Positions 1 through 6,714 are shown, counted from the first letter of the stretch. The stretch is 23,277 nucleotides of DNA from Acidimicrobiia bacterium (GCA_030598025.1 JAUVQS010000008.1:1-23277), one strand, 5' to 3'. The notes: generated by a model from the sequence alone, not told the origin. Numbers and translations are program-made.

Positions 1-2
1 CG

Positions 3-359
3 GGCTTTGCCACCGATATGCAGCCGCAGATGGTCGCTTTTCTCGCCTTCGCGGAAGGAACGTCGGTCGTGACCGAGAATCTATATGACGCTCGGTTCCG
101 CTACCTCGGCGAGCTGATGCGAATGGGCGCCGACGTTGCGACCGAGTGGCAGCACGCGGTGATCCGTGGCACTGAGCGATTGTCGGGATGTCCCGTGCTC
201 GCCCCCGATATTCGGGCGGGCGCCGCGCTCGTCCTGGCCGGATTGCGGGCCGACGGCTACACCACGGTGTCTGATGTTCAGCACATCGATCGTGGCTATG
301 AAGGCTTCGTCGATCGTTTGGCCTCTCTGGGCGCGGTCATCGAGCGGCGTAGTGCGTGA
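3..359 (+). CDS. murA: UDP-N-acetylglucosamine 1-carboxyvinyltransferase, C-terminal part (5' end outside window)
   Basis: Cytoplasmic enzyme of the first committed step of peptidoglycan synthesis, transferring enolpyruvate from phosphoenolpyruvate to UDP-GlcNAc. Only the last ~118 residues are present; the frame is open from base 3, so the start lies to the left. The segment matches the conserved C-terminal part of the family: GFATDMQPQ, then ENLYDARFRYLGELMRMGAD, then DIRAGAALVLAGL (the motif around the conserved Asp-Arg), and a C-terminal helix ending at the stop. The N-terminal half, with the fosfomycin-target Cys, is not visible. The following secreted-protein gene starts inside its last codons (8-bp overlap), so the two are probably co-transcribed and coupled. 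The identification is secure from these motifs; MurZ-type paralogues share them, so the exact paralogue cannot be told. Confidence 0.93.
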   Translation, partial: GFATDMQPQMVAFLAFAEGTSVVTENLYDARFRYLGELMRMGADVATEWQHAVIRGTERLSGCPVLAPDIRAGAALVLAGLRADGYTTVSDVQHIDRGYEGFVDRLASLGAVIERRSA

Positions 360-1908
360 ACTCGTCGCGATCGCACTCGCGATAGCGATCATCCTTCCAG
401 CCACCCCGGTTGAGGCTCAGGAGACTCCGCCTGCCGTCTACGACACAATCGAGATCGTGCCTGCCGAGGGGACGGTTCTCAGATGGGGCGATCATCAATA
501 CGGTGGCACTCTGATCGTGCGGGGAGCCTCAGATGGGTTGGTGGTCACCGAAGTCATTGAGCCCGAGGGATATTTGCTCGGGATCCAGGAGGTCCCGTTC
601 AGCTGGCCCATTGAATCCCTCAGAGCACAGGCCGTTGCGGCGCGGACCTATCTCGCCTGGACGCTGCGGCGGGGCCGGGCGGGTGCCGGCTCAACCTACG
701 GTTTTGATATATGCGCTACCGATCAGTGTCAGGTCTACGGCGGACTCGATCAGGTGGAGGGTCCGGGCGGGGAGCAATGGGCCCTGGCTGTGACCTCGAC
801 CGAATCGGAGGTGCTGCTCACCAATGGCGTTCCCGCTCAGACGCTCTACAGCAGCACCTCCGGCGGTCGAACCCGATCGGTACAAGACGTCTTCGGCGGC
901 ACCGCACTTCCGTACCTCCAGGCGGTGGCGAGCCCCGACGAGGTATCCCCGTTTGTCGACTGGGAGGTCCGGTTCGACGTGTTCCAGTTGCGGGAGATTC
1001 TCAGCGAAGCCGGCGTGATCGAAGGAAGTTTTCTGGGCATCGGCGTCATCGAGGCTGTCGACGGGGCCGGTCCATGGCTCGTCGACGTGGAAGGCCGATC
1101 TACGGGCCGGTTGAACACCTGGGAGTTTCGATCGGCCGTCAACCGTTGGGCTCCGCGGTTGTATCCGGAGGACTTCCCCGGTCCCCGACCGGACGGTCGC
1201 ACGTATCCGCAGACGATCCTTTCTCCAACGTTCAGTATCGATTTCGAGATCGTGCAACCCTCATTCGAGCCAGATTCCATATGGCTGGGCTTCGAATGGG
1301 TCGTACGCGGACATGGATGGGGTCATCTCGTCGGCATGAGCCAGTACGGAGCGAGAGCGATGGCTGAGGCGGGCGCCACTTACGACGAGATACTGAACCA
1401 CTTCTACACAGGACTCGAACCCGAACAATCGCCTCTTCTCCCCGATGAGATCGAGGTCGGCCTGGCGTGGGGCGCCGCCGACGCAGCCATCTCTGCGGAC
1501 GGACCGATCACGGTGCTGGCCGACGGCGAACCGGTTGCAGAGGACGTGCTCGGGTCGTGGTCGTTTTCAACCGCCGGCGACCGGGTTGCTGCTGCACCAC
1601 CGGAAGGCATCGGCCTACCCCCGACCCTGGCCAACCTCGAACCTACTTCGGCTCCAACGGGACGGGCGATCACGTTCACCGGCACGCTGTCCGCTGCCGC
1701 CGAAGTCCGCGTGATCGTCTTTCGGGGCGCGGAAGTAGTGGGCATCACAGAGTGGCGGGTGCGCGACGCCGGTGATGTGATCGCGGTCTGGGATGGATCA
1801 TTTCGAGATCGCATCGCCTCGCCGGGGGCCTACCGGGTGATGATGGAAGCCCGTTCGGGTGAGGGAATGGACCATCTGTTCACAACGTTGAACATGATTC
1901 CCAGATAG
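352..1908 (+). CDS. Secreted SpoIID/LytB domain protein (putative peptidoglycan lytic transglycosylase)
   Basis: About 518 residues from the GTG at 352, chosen because it gives an immediate signal peptide (VRELVAIALAIAIILP, then a PVEAQ cleavage region) and an 8-bp overlap with murA; an open frame further upstream lies inside murA and is not signal-like. The SpoIID/LytB domain covers about residues 60-345: EVPFSWPIESLRAQAVAART has the family's catalytic Glu (E80 here) and the AQAVAARTY core, the Ser-rich YSSTSGGRT motif follows, and GHGWGHLVGMSQYGA sits near residue 320. SpoIID cleaves denuded glycan strands during engulfment in endospore formers; in non-sporulating actinobacteria relatives are thought to remodel the wall, which is inference here. 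The last ~150 residues look like an all-beta, Ig-like tail (TSAPTGRAITFTGTLSAAAE, then GAYRVMMEARSGEG) that could position the enzyme on the envelope. No membrane anchor or LPXTG motif is seen at the C-terminus. Confidence 0.85.
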   Translation: MRELVAIALAIAIILPATPVEAQETPPAVYDTIEIVPAEGTVLRWGDHQYGGTLIVRGASDGLVVTEVIEPEGYLLGIQEVPFSWPIESLRAQAVAARTYLAWTLRRGRAGAGSTYGFDICATDQCQVYGGLDQVEGPGGEQWALAVTSTESEVLLTNGVPAQTLYSSTSGGRTRSVQDVFGGTALPYLQAVASPDEVSPFVDWEVRFDVFQLREILSEAGVIEGSFLGIGVIEAVDGAGPWLVDVEGRSTGRLNTWEFRSAVNRWAPRLYPEDFPGPRPDGRTYPQTILSPTFSIDFEIVQPSFEPDSIWLGFEWVVRGHGWGHLVGMSQYGARAMAEAGATYDEILNHFYTGLEPEQSPLLPDEIEVGLAWGAADAAISADGPITVLADGEPVAEDVLGSWSFSTAGDRVAAAPPEGIGLPPTLANLEPTSAPTGRAITFTGTLSAAAEVRVIVFRGAEVVGITEWRVRDAGDVIAVWDGSFRDRIASPGAYRVMMEARSGEGMDHLFTTLNMIPR

Positions 1909-1922
1909 TCCGGCGGAGTTTC

Positions 1923-1928
1923 TACACT
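1923..1928 (+). promoter_or_regulatory. Possible -10 element upstream of the NifU-type gene
   Basis: TACACT fits TANNNT and ends 23 bases before the ATG at 1952, which would give a leader of about 17 bases. No convincing -35 hexamer is found at 16-18 bp spacing. A weak GAGG lies at 1937-1940. Tentative. Confidence 0.25.
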
Positions 1929-1951
1929 ATGTCGGCCGAGGTGATACCCAG

Positions 1952-2230
1952 ATGACCGAAGACACCCAACAACTACGCGACGAGACGACTTCGCCGGAAC
2001 CGGCAGTTATCGACATGCCAACTCTCGAGGCCACTCTCGAATACATCCGCCCGGCTCTGCAAGCCGACGGCGGCGATCTGGTGCTACTCGGAGTGGACGG
2101 GGGAACCGTCAATTTGCAGATGGTGGGAGCGTGCGGTGGTTGTCCATTGTCAACCATGACCCTCAAAGCCGGTATCGAGCGGATCCTCACGGATCGTGTT
2201 CCCGGTGTGGAAGTCGTCAACGCTTCCTAA
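1952..2230 (+). CDS. NifU C-terminal domain Fe-S scaffold protein
   Basis: A 92-residue protein. After a ~22-residue variable N-terminus it is a single NifU-C (Nfu) domain: LEYIRPALQADGGDLVLLGV, then VNLQMVGACGGCPLSTMTLK. The CGGC (CxxC) motif binds an Fe-S cluster between two subunits, so the protein acts as a cytoplasmic scaffold or carrier delivering clusters to target enzymes. Its length matches the stand-alone Nfu type and it lacks the NifU N-terminal IscU-like domain. It is separated from the SpoIID-like gene by about 43 bases and followed directly by a heptad repeat array. The cysteine desulfurase at 6754 is a plausible sulfur donor, but the two are not adjacent, so a dedicated partnership is only inference. 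Confidence 0.88.
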   Translation: MTEDTQQLRDETTSPEPAVIDMPTLEATLEYIRPALQADGGDLVLLGVDGGTVNLQMVGACGGCPLSTMTLKAGIERILTDRVPGVEVVNAS

Positions 2231-2236
2231 GGATCA

Positions 2237-2271
2237 GGTTCTACGTTCTGGGTTCTAGGTCACGGGTTCTG
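2237..2271 (+). repeat. Degenerate 7-bp tandem repeat array (5 units, GGTTCTN type)
   Basis: Read in steps of seven: GGTTCTA, CGTTCTG, GGTTCTA, GGTCACG, GGTTCTG. The array begins six bases after the stop codon of the NifU-type gene. Its period and the theme GGTNCNN match the arrays at 18530-18571 and 18716-18750, so the three look like members of one family. Confidence 0.75.
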
Positions 2272-2281
2272 GGCCGTGAGC

Positions 2282-2304
2282 GTTGCCTCGAGGTGACGGG
2301 CAAC
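2282..2304 (+). terminator. Weak hairpin between the NifU-type gene and meaB
   Basis: GTTGCC and GGCAAC form a perfect 6-bp stem around an 11-base loop. There is no T-run after it, so it could be a weak terminator or simply chance. It lies between the heptad array and the meaB promoter. Confidence 0.22.
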
Positions 2305-2311
2305 CCCTGAC

Positions 2312-2346
2312 TTAGAAGTAGAGCGCCCTACCTTTATCCTGGTCTC
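2312..2346 (+). promoter_or_regulatory. Probable leaderless promoter of meaB
   Basis: TTAGAA (2312-2317) and TATCCT (2335-2340) are spaced 17 bp. TATCCT is followed by exactly six bases and then the ATG at 2347, so transcription would start at or next to the A of the start codon. There is no Shine-Dalgarno sequence, which fits a leaderless mRNA as is common in actinobacteria. Confidence 0.5.
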
Positions 2347-3315
2347 ATGGCTTGGACCACTCCGCAAGATCTGATCGAAGGTGCCCTCGGCGGAGACCGT
2401 CGAGCCCTTGCTCGCATCATTACCCGGATAGAAGACGGTCACCAGACTGCTCCCGAGTTGCTGGCCACTCTGTTCGAGCGCGGCGGCCACGCCTATGTGA
2501 TCGGGCTGACCGGTGCGCCCGGGGCCGGCAAGAGCACCATCACCGATCAGCTGATCACCCTGATAAGAGCTTCCGGTGATGAGGTGGCGGTCCTGGCCGT
2601 CGACCCGTCGAGTCCGTTCACAGGCGGAGCCATCCTGGGCGATCGCATCCGTATGCAGGACCACGCCGGCGATGCCGGTGTGTATATCCGATCGATGGGC
2701 AGCCGCGGCCATCTCGGTGGAATCGCAGCTGCCACACCTCGAGTAGTGAGCATCCTCGACGGCGCCGGGTTCCCGTTTGTTATCGTCGAGACGGTTGGCG
2801 TCGGTCAGGCAGAGGTGGAGATCGTCGAGAACGCCGACACCACAGTGGTCGTGGTCAACCCGGGTTGGGGTGACAGCGTCCAGGCCAACAAGGCCGGTCT
2901 GCTGGAGATCGGGGATACCTTCGTCATCAATAAGGCGGATCGGCCCGGAGTGAACGACACTATGCGCGACCTTCGCCAGATGCTCGAACTCGGTGGTGAT
3001 CGCACGTGGGAGCCTCCGGTTGTGCCCAGTGTCGCCACCTCGGGAGAGGGCATCGACGAGATCTGGCAGGCGATCAAGGATCATCGGAAGCACCTCGAGT
3101 CATCTGGAGAATTGGCCGTGGCCCGCAGGCATAGGCTCGAACTGGAATTCCGGCGGGCGATGATCGACGAGTTGACCACCAGGGCAGAAGCGTCCGCCGG
3201 TCGGCAGGCGCTGACTGCTCTCGTCGACCAGGTCACCTTGCGAGAGATCGATCCATGGACGGCGGCCCGCCGTTTCGTCGCCGAACTGGCAGAGGAGAAT
3301 ACTCGTGGACATTGA
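2347..3315 (+). CDS. meaB: Methylmalonyl-CoA mutase-associated GTPase MeaB (ArgK/MMAA family)
   Basis: A 322-residue cytoplasmic P-loop GTPase of the SIMIBI class. The Walker A motif GAPGAGKS is at residues 56-63. It is followed by VDPSSPFTGGAILGDRIRM (Mg/switch I region of the family), VETVGVGQAEVEI (switch II) and the guanine-specificity motif NKAD. MeaB/MMAA proteins protect and gate cobalamin loading of methylmalonyl-CoA mutase or related acyl-CoA mutases; no mutase gene is in this window, so the partner must be elsewhere. Length matches the family. The following small gene starts inside its last codons (11-bp overlap), and an enoyl-CoA hydratase lies a little downstream, which fits acyl-CoA metabolism. 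The start is set by the ATG just after the leaderless-type promoter. The family assignment is secure; the exact mutase partner is unknown. Confidence 0.93.
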   Translation: MAWTTPQDLIEGALGGDRRALARIITRIEDGHQTAPELLATLFERGGHAYVIGLTGAPGAGKSTITDQLITLIRASGDEVAVLAVDPSSPFTGGAILGDRIRMQDHAGDAGVYIRSMGSRGHLGGIAAATPRVVSILDGAGFPFVIVETVGVGQAEVEIVENADTTVVVVNPGWGDSVQANKAGLLEIGDTFVINKADRPGVNDTMRDLRQMLELGGDRTWEPPVVPSVATSGEGIDEIWQAIKDHRKHLESSGELAVARRHRLELEFRRAMIDELTTRAEASAGRQALTALVDQVTLREIDPWTAARRFVAELAEENTRGH

Positions 3316-3772
3316 AGCTACAGCCGGTTCTGCGTTGGCCCGTCTGGCGGTCCGGTTCCGCCGTCACTACTTCCATCTGCCATATGAGCTGGCGCCCGAC
3401 GACCTCATTGAGGAGGGTCTGGTTCTCAATCTCGACTGGGATGAGCGCGACTCGCTCTGGGTGCAGCTCGACCCGACGATCACCGTCGACGCGCCGGTCG
3501 GTGGATCGCCGTTGAGCATCTATGCGGAGGAGGGTCCCGTCGTCACGCTGTGGAGAACGGCAGGTGGCGTCGATTGGGCGGCCGATTGGGACGTCGACCT
3601 CACTGAAAGCGAACGGTCCCAGTTCCTCGAGAAGATGGCCACCATGGCCGACGTTGTAGCTGCCGGCATCGACGCCCTCGTCGGGGACTATCTGAGCGCG
3701 GCGGTCGAACTCGAAGAGGACGATCGGATCGAGACCACGGATGTGGCCAGGGAGTGGCTAACCGGGTCGTGA
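3305..3772 (+). CDS. Hypothetical protein coupled to meaB
   Basis: A 155-residue soluble protein that I do not recognise. It starts at a GTG inside the end of meaB (11-bp overlap), implying translational coupling. The composition is strongly acidic with few lysines. Predicted layout from the sequence: an N-terminal helix (ALARLAVRFRRHYF), a central beta-rich part with several Trp residues (LDWDERDSLWVQLDP, VTLWRTAGGVDWAADW), and a C-terminal helical segment (FLEKMATMADVVAAGIDALV) followed by an acidic tail. No signal peptide, membrane segment or metal motif is visible. Its position suggests a role linked to MeaB or cofactor handling, but that is inference only. Confidence 0.7.
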   Translation: MDIEATAGSALARLAVRFRRHYFHLPYELAPDDLIEEGLVLNLDWDERDSLWVQLDPTITVDAPVGGSPLSIYAEEGPVVTLWRTAGGVDWAADWDVDLTESERSQFLEKMATMADVVAAGIDALVGDYLSAAVELEEDDRIETTDVAREWLTGS

Positions 3773-3798
3773 CGGACTGCTGGGCTTCGTTCGGGTAT

Positions 3799-3826
3799 TA
3801 GCCTGAGAGCACCATCGATCAAGGAG
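3799..3826 (+). promoter_or_regulatory. -10 element and strong Shine-Dalgarno site before the enoyl-CoA hydratase gene
   Basis: TAGCCT (3799-3804) is a plausible -10 hexamer. AAGGAG (3821-3826) stands seven bases before the GTG at 3834, which decides that start. This is one of the few textbook Shine-Dalgarno sites in the window; the -35 region is not convincing. Confidence 0.5.
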
Positions 3827-3833
3827 CCTGGTT

Positions 3834-4604
3834 GTGGAGCTTGTCGAGTATTCCGTAACGAATGGTGTGGCGCTGGTTCGACTCAACCGGCCGCCCGTGA
3901 ACGCACTGTCCGCAGAGCTCTCGAGTGAACTGCTCGAAGCGTTCGAACTTGCGGCGGATCCCACCGTGCGGGTTGTCGTCGTGACCGGCCAACCCCACTT
4001 TGCCGCGGGTGCCGACATCAAAGGCTTCCAAATGGCCTACAACGGAGAGACGGATCGCGACGGACTTGCCAGTGTTCTATCCAGGGCCGTCCGTGCTCTG
4101 GAGCAACTCGCCAAGCCGACCTTCGCGGCCGTACACGGTTATGCCCTGGGTGGAGGCTTGGAGCTGGCCATGGGGGCAGATTTCCGATACCTCTCGGAAG
4201 ACGCCTCGGTCGGGCAACCGGAGATCAAGCTCGGCATCATTCCCGGAGCCGGCGGCACCCAACGACTCCCTCGCATCGTGGGATTCCAGAAGGCCAAGGA
4301 ACTCAACTACTCGGGGCGTCACATTGGAGCCGATGAGGCTCTCTCGATTGGATTGGCCGACAAGGTGTTCCCGGTCGACCACCTGCTTCCGGCAACGATG
4401 ACGGAGGCCGAGAAGTACGCCGACGGCCCCACGGTCGCGCTCGGCGCGGCGCGCCGAGCGATGAACGAAGGATGGGGAAAACCAATCGACGAAGCGATGG
4501 CGGTTGAGGCCCAGGCGTTCGCGGATTGCTTCTGGACTGAGGACGCCAAAGAGGGAGTCGCGGCGTTTATCGAGAAGCGGACGGCCACTTTCCAGGGCAA
4601 ATAG
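3834..4604 (+). CDS. Enoyl-CoA hydratase/isomerase (crotonase superfamily)
   Basis: A 256-residue cytoplasmic enzyme that hydrates trans-2-enoyl-CoA in fatty-acid beta-oxidation or a related acyl-CoA pathway. The oxyanion-hole motifs are intact: HFAAGADIKGF and GYALGGGLELAMGAD. Both catalytic glutamates of true hydratases are present: the Glu in GGGLELA and the Glu in GQPEIKLGIIPGAGGTQRL, so a hydratase is more likely than a mere isomerase or dehalogenase relative. The length is standard. The GTG start at 3834 is supported by AAGGAG at seven bases. Substrate chain length cannot be read from the sequence. It is probably transcribed alone, and the decaying stretch begins right after its stop. 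Confidence 0.92.
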   Translation: MELVEYSVTNGVALVRLNRPPVNALSAELSSELLEAFELAADPTVRVVVVTGQPHFAAGADIKGFQMAYNGETDRDGLASVLSRAVRALEQLAKPTFAAVHGYALGGGLELAMGADFRYLSEDASVGQPEIKLGIIPGAGGTQRLPRIVGFQKAKELNYSGRHIGADEALSIGLADKVFPVDHLLPATMTEAEKYADGPTVALGAARRAMNEGWGKPIDEAMAVEAQAFADCFWTEDAKEGVAAFIEKRTATFQGK

Positions 4605-4714
4605 CACGCTCAACGTCGGGCGCACTGCTCGGGCGCCGGGTGTGATCTGCGAGCCGGAGCCGTGGACCCGGCAGGTATGCCGGTTCCGGCACCACTTATC
4701 AGCCGGCCGATCTC

Positions 4715-5251
4715 GTGCTCTTCAGCGGGTCGACCAGTTCCGGATGCGGTGGGGTGAACTCGCAGGTGGGACCGCACTACTGCCCGCCGGACCAGACGAT
4801 CTACATAGATCTGGACTTCTTCGGTGAACTGCAGGCGAGGTTCGGGGCTCGAGGTGGCGATTTCGCTGAGGCATACGTGATTGCCCACGAAGTTGCCCAC
4901 CACGTTCAGAACGTGCTCGGGATCAGTGATGATGTTCGGCAACTGCAGCAGGAGCATCCGGATGATTCCAACAATCTGTCGGTTCGGATCGAACTTCAGG
5001 CCGACTGTCTTGCCGGTGTATGGGCCAACTCGATCTATCAGCGCGACGGCGTGCTGCAGCCCGGCGATATTGAGGAAGGACTCGATGCGGCGGCATCGGT
5101 TGGAGATGACCGGATCCAGAAAACCATTCAGGGTCGCGTCACGCCTGAGTCATGGACTCACGGCTCCTCGGAGCAGCGAGTCGACTGGTTCACCACCGGA
5201 TACGAATCCGGCGATCCGAATCTCTGCGACACATTCAGCGCCGATCTGTAG
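4715..5251 (+). CDS. Neutral zinc metallopeptidase, N-terminally truncated (probable pseudogene)
   Basis: The visible 178 residues match the C-terminal catalytic half of the YpfJ/KPN_02809-type neutral zinc metallopeptidase family: VGPHYCPPDQTIYIDLDFF, then the zinc motif HEVAHH (H58, E59, H62 counted from the GTG at 4715), then ADCLAGVWA and a C-terminal THGSSEQRV.WF..G.ESG region. Full-length members are roughly 290 residues, with an N-terminal membrane helix and a further ~100 residues before this point. Family-like coding continues upstream in frame only to about 4688 (GTTYQPADLVLFSG), and the frame is closed by a stop at 4643-4645. Only ~110 bases separate it from the hydratase gene, so the N-terminal third has been lost, not shifted into another frame. 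No Shine-Dalgarno site precedes the GTG. Catalytic residues survive, but export and folding are doubtful. It runs tail to tail into the SRPBCC remnant. Confidence 0.7.
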   Translation: MLFSGSTSSGCGGVNSQVGPHYCPPDQTIYIDLDFFGELQARFGARGGDFAEAYVIAHEVAHHVQNVLGISDDVRQLQQEHPDDSNNLSVRIELQADCLAGVWANSIYQRDGVLQPGDIEEGLDAAASVGDDRIQKTIQGRVTPESWTHGSSEQRVDWFTTGYESGDPNLCDTFSADL

Positions 5252-5578
5252 CCGTTTCGATCCTGTCACGTAGTCGTTCCGGGTTGCGCCGCCACACTCC
5301 GGCGAGAACCGGCCTCGACCGCCGACCAGGCCTTCGTGTCGCACGCCGATTGTCTGGTGTTCAACCCATTCGACGATCTCCATGACATCGCCGGTGCGTA
5401 TCGGTCCAACCCGGGTTGACACACGCAGACGAGTGCCCGATCCCGAACGTTGATCGGTCAGGAACACGATTGACTCGGCGTCGGCCATCCACTCTGCATG
5501 AGAGGCGAGATCTGCGACTTCCGCCCACACCCGTTCAGGCGGAGCCTCGATCTCGATCGAAACTGTGATCTGAACCAC
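5235..5578 (-). pseudogene. SRPBCC/polyketide cyclase-type protein, broken by an internal out-of-frame deletion
   Basis: From the GTG at 5578 the reading frame gives a normal SRPBCC N-terminal half: ITVSIEIEAPPERVWAEVAD, SHAEWMADAESIVF, GSGTRLRVSTRVGP, then GVRHEGLVGGRGRF. Immediately afterwards family similarity moves to another frame, which reads PVLAGVWRRNPERLRDRIE and stops at 5235-5237; this is the usual C-terminal helix of the same family. About 30-45 central residues expected between the two are absent, so the junction near 5305-5312 is a deletion that also shifts frame. The unshifted frame runs on to 5150, antisense inside the metallopeptidase gene, with no family-like sequence. The family binds hydrophobic ligands in a helix-grip fold; this copy should be non-functional. 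GAGGAGG at 5598-5604 is too far upstream to be an ideal ribosome site. The first copy of the 43-bp palindrome lies just upstream. Confidence 0.72.
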
Positions 5579-5603
5579 GACGGAAGCGTAGGCAGGACCT
5601 CCT

Positions 5604-5646
5604 CTGTGTGCATGGTTGGTCGGGTTTCGCGCGATTGTGCACACAG
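5604..5646 (+). repeat. 43-bp palindromic repeat, copy 1
   Basis: Ends are a perfect 9-bp inverted repeat, CTGTGTGCA and TGCACACAG. The inner part contains CGGGTTTCGCGCGATTG, identical to copy 2. It lies 25 bases upstream of the SRPBCC remnant's start. Same orientation as the other two copies. Confidence 0.85.
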
Positions 5647-5665
5647 GGGTTGGCCCGAGGTGGTT

Positions 5666-5708
5666 CTGTGTGCAGAGTTGACCGGGTTTCGCGCGATTGT
5701 GCACACAG
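5666..5708 (+). repeat. 43-bp palindromic repeat, copy 2
   Basis: Same 9-bp inverted ends as copy 1, and identical from CGGGTTTCGCGCGATTG through the right end; differences are confined to the few bases after the left arm. It is 19 bases from copy 1 and 11 bases beyond the stop codon of the DUF559 gene, with which it forms the right-hand (3') bracket of that gene. Confidence 0.85.
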
Positions 5709-5719
5709 CGAGTCGCGAT

Positions 5720-6637
5720 TCAGACGGCGACGCTGCCCGCGCTCCGGATGGTGTCAATTACTACGTCCGGCTGGTGGGTGATCATGCGAGATGTGAAACG
5801 GAGCACTCGCCAACCCGCCGCTACTGCGCGGTTATCCCGGGAGCGATCACGCTCAAAGTCGTCCTGCCGAGTGTGCCAGGATCGGCCGTCGAGTTCGATT
5901 ATCAGATGCCAGATTGGAACGGTGATATCAACTCGTAACGGCCCGGTGTCCCACCAGGGAGCAGGAGCCTGTTGCTTCATGGTCGGGAGCCCGGCGAGCC
6001 GTGCGATCCGAAAGAACGCTCGTTCGAGTTCGCTCTCGGAGGCGCTGCCATTTAGATCTGAAAGCACGCGAACGACCGGGGTTGCGCTCGGGCAACCGGA
6101 TTCGATCCTTCGGCGAAGGGTCGCCTCGAGGCCCGCGAATGATGAAAGCCGTTTCACGACGATGTCCTCTATGGTGGATTGGAGGCGCATCCCACTCAGC
6201 CGACGGGCTAGGTCGAACACCGTTTCTTCAACTGACATGGTTGGGAATCCGCTTACGTACATCGAGCTGATCTCTCCGAAGTGGCGACACCGTCGAACGA
6301 TGAATGGTCCGGCTCTGCCATTTGCCGAGAACGGAACGGTGATCTCGGGTTTCATTCGGCGGTAGCCGGGAATTCCGTGAAGAACAGCTGAGGTAGAACC
6401 GGATAGGACTCCCTCGGGTCGGTCGAGGACGGCAACGTGAACCCGTCGCTCCCACGTATCGGGTGTGCCGTTGAGGATGTATGTGGAGCCCGAACTCTGT
6501 ATCCAAACGCCCTTTAACAGCCGTCGTCGGATAATCGCGTAGCTGGCACCGAGCTGGAATGCCTGTCCTCGGGAGAAAGCCCCGTGTTGGCGTTGGGCGA
6601 GAGATCCGACAGCTTTGTCGAGGTTGTCATTGACCAT
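5720..6637 (-). CDS. AbiEi-like N-terminal domain / DUF559 (Vsr-like nuclease fold) protein
   Basis: About 305 residues from the ATG at 6637; the open frame continues upstream through a repeat copy, which I exclude. Residues ~5-60 (VGSLAQRQHGAFSRGQAFQLG, IRRRLLKGVW, STYILNG) match the winged-helix AbiEi antitoxin-type N-terminal domain. Residues ~235-285 match DUF559, a PD-(D/E)xK/Vsr-like fold: VDITVP (D237), LIIELDGRSWH (E248, D250), FERDRSRDNR, then AAGWRVLRFTSRMI. This architecture is common and multicopy in actinobacteria, its function unproven; it is often called a type IV toxin-antitoxin or nuclease-like protein. No AbiEii toxin gene is adjacent. ATTGTG at 6644-6649 (CACAAT on the minus strand) ends six bases before the ATG, so a leaderless transcript is possible. 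The gene is bracketed by copies of a 43-bp palindrome, suggesting acquisition as a unit. DNA binding or cleavage is inference. Confidence 0.78.
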   Translation of the reverse strand: MVNDNLDKAVGSLAQRQHGAFSRGQAFQLGASYAIIRRRLLKGVWIQSSGSTYILNGTPDTWERRVHVAVLDRPEGVLSGSTSAVLHGIPGYRRMKPEITVPFSANGRAGPFIVRRCRHFGEISSMYVSGFPTMSVEETVFDLARRLSGMRLQSTIEDIVVKRLSSFAGLEATLRRRIESGCPSATPVVRVLSDLNGSASESELERAFFRIARLAGLPTMKQQAPAPWWDTGPLRVDITVPIWHLIIELDGRSWHTRQDDFERDRSRDNRAVAAGWRVLRFTSRMITHQPDVVIDTIRSAGSVAV

Positions 6638-6672
6638 GTTCCGATTGTGAGACGTGCGAGTGACATTTCCCT

Positions 6673-6714
6673 TGTGTGCGCGATGGGCCGATTTCCGCGC
6701 GATTGTGCACACAG
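6673..6714 (+). repeat. 43-bp palindromic repeat family, copy 3 (slightly diverged)
   Basis: Starts TGTGTGC and ends GCGCGATTGTGCACACAG, identical to copies 1 and 2 over its right half, with several substitutions in the left inner part. It lies between the divergent starts of the DUF559 gene (35 bases away) and the cysteine desulfurase gene (39 bases away), so it could also affect their expression. Confidence 0.8.

Noticed and set aside
166..351. An upstream extension of the SpoIID-type gene to 166
   Set aside because: It would lie in another frame inside murA, and the sequence is not signal-like; the GTG at 352 gives a proper signal peptide.
1888..1928. TTGAAC (1888-1893) as -35 with TACACT (1923-1928) as -10
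   Set aside because: The spacing is 29 bp, far too long for a standard promoter.
5666..6714. Insertion sequence with the palindromes as terminal inverted repeats
   Set aside because: The copies on each side of the DUF559 gene have the same orientation, no transposase is present, and no target duplication is seen; each copy is itself a complete palindrome.
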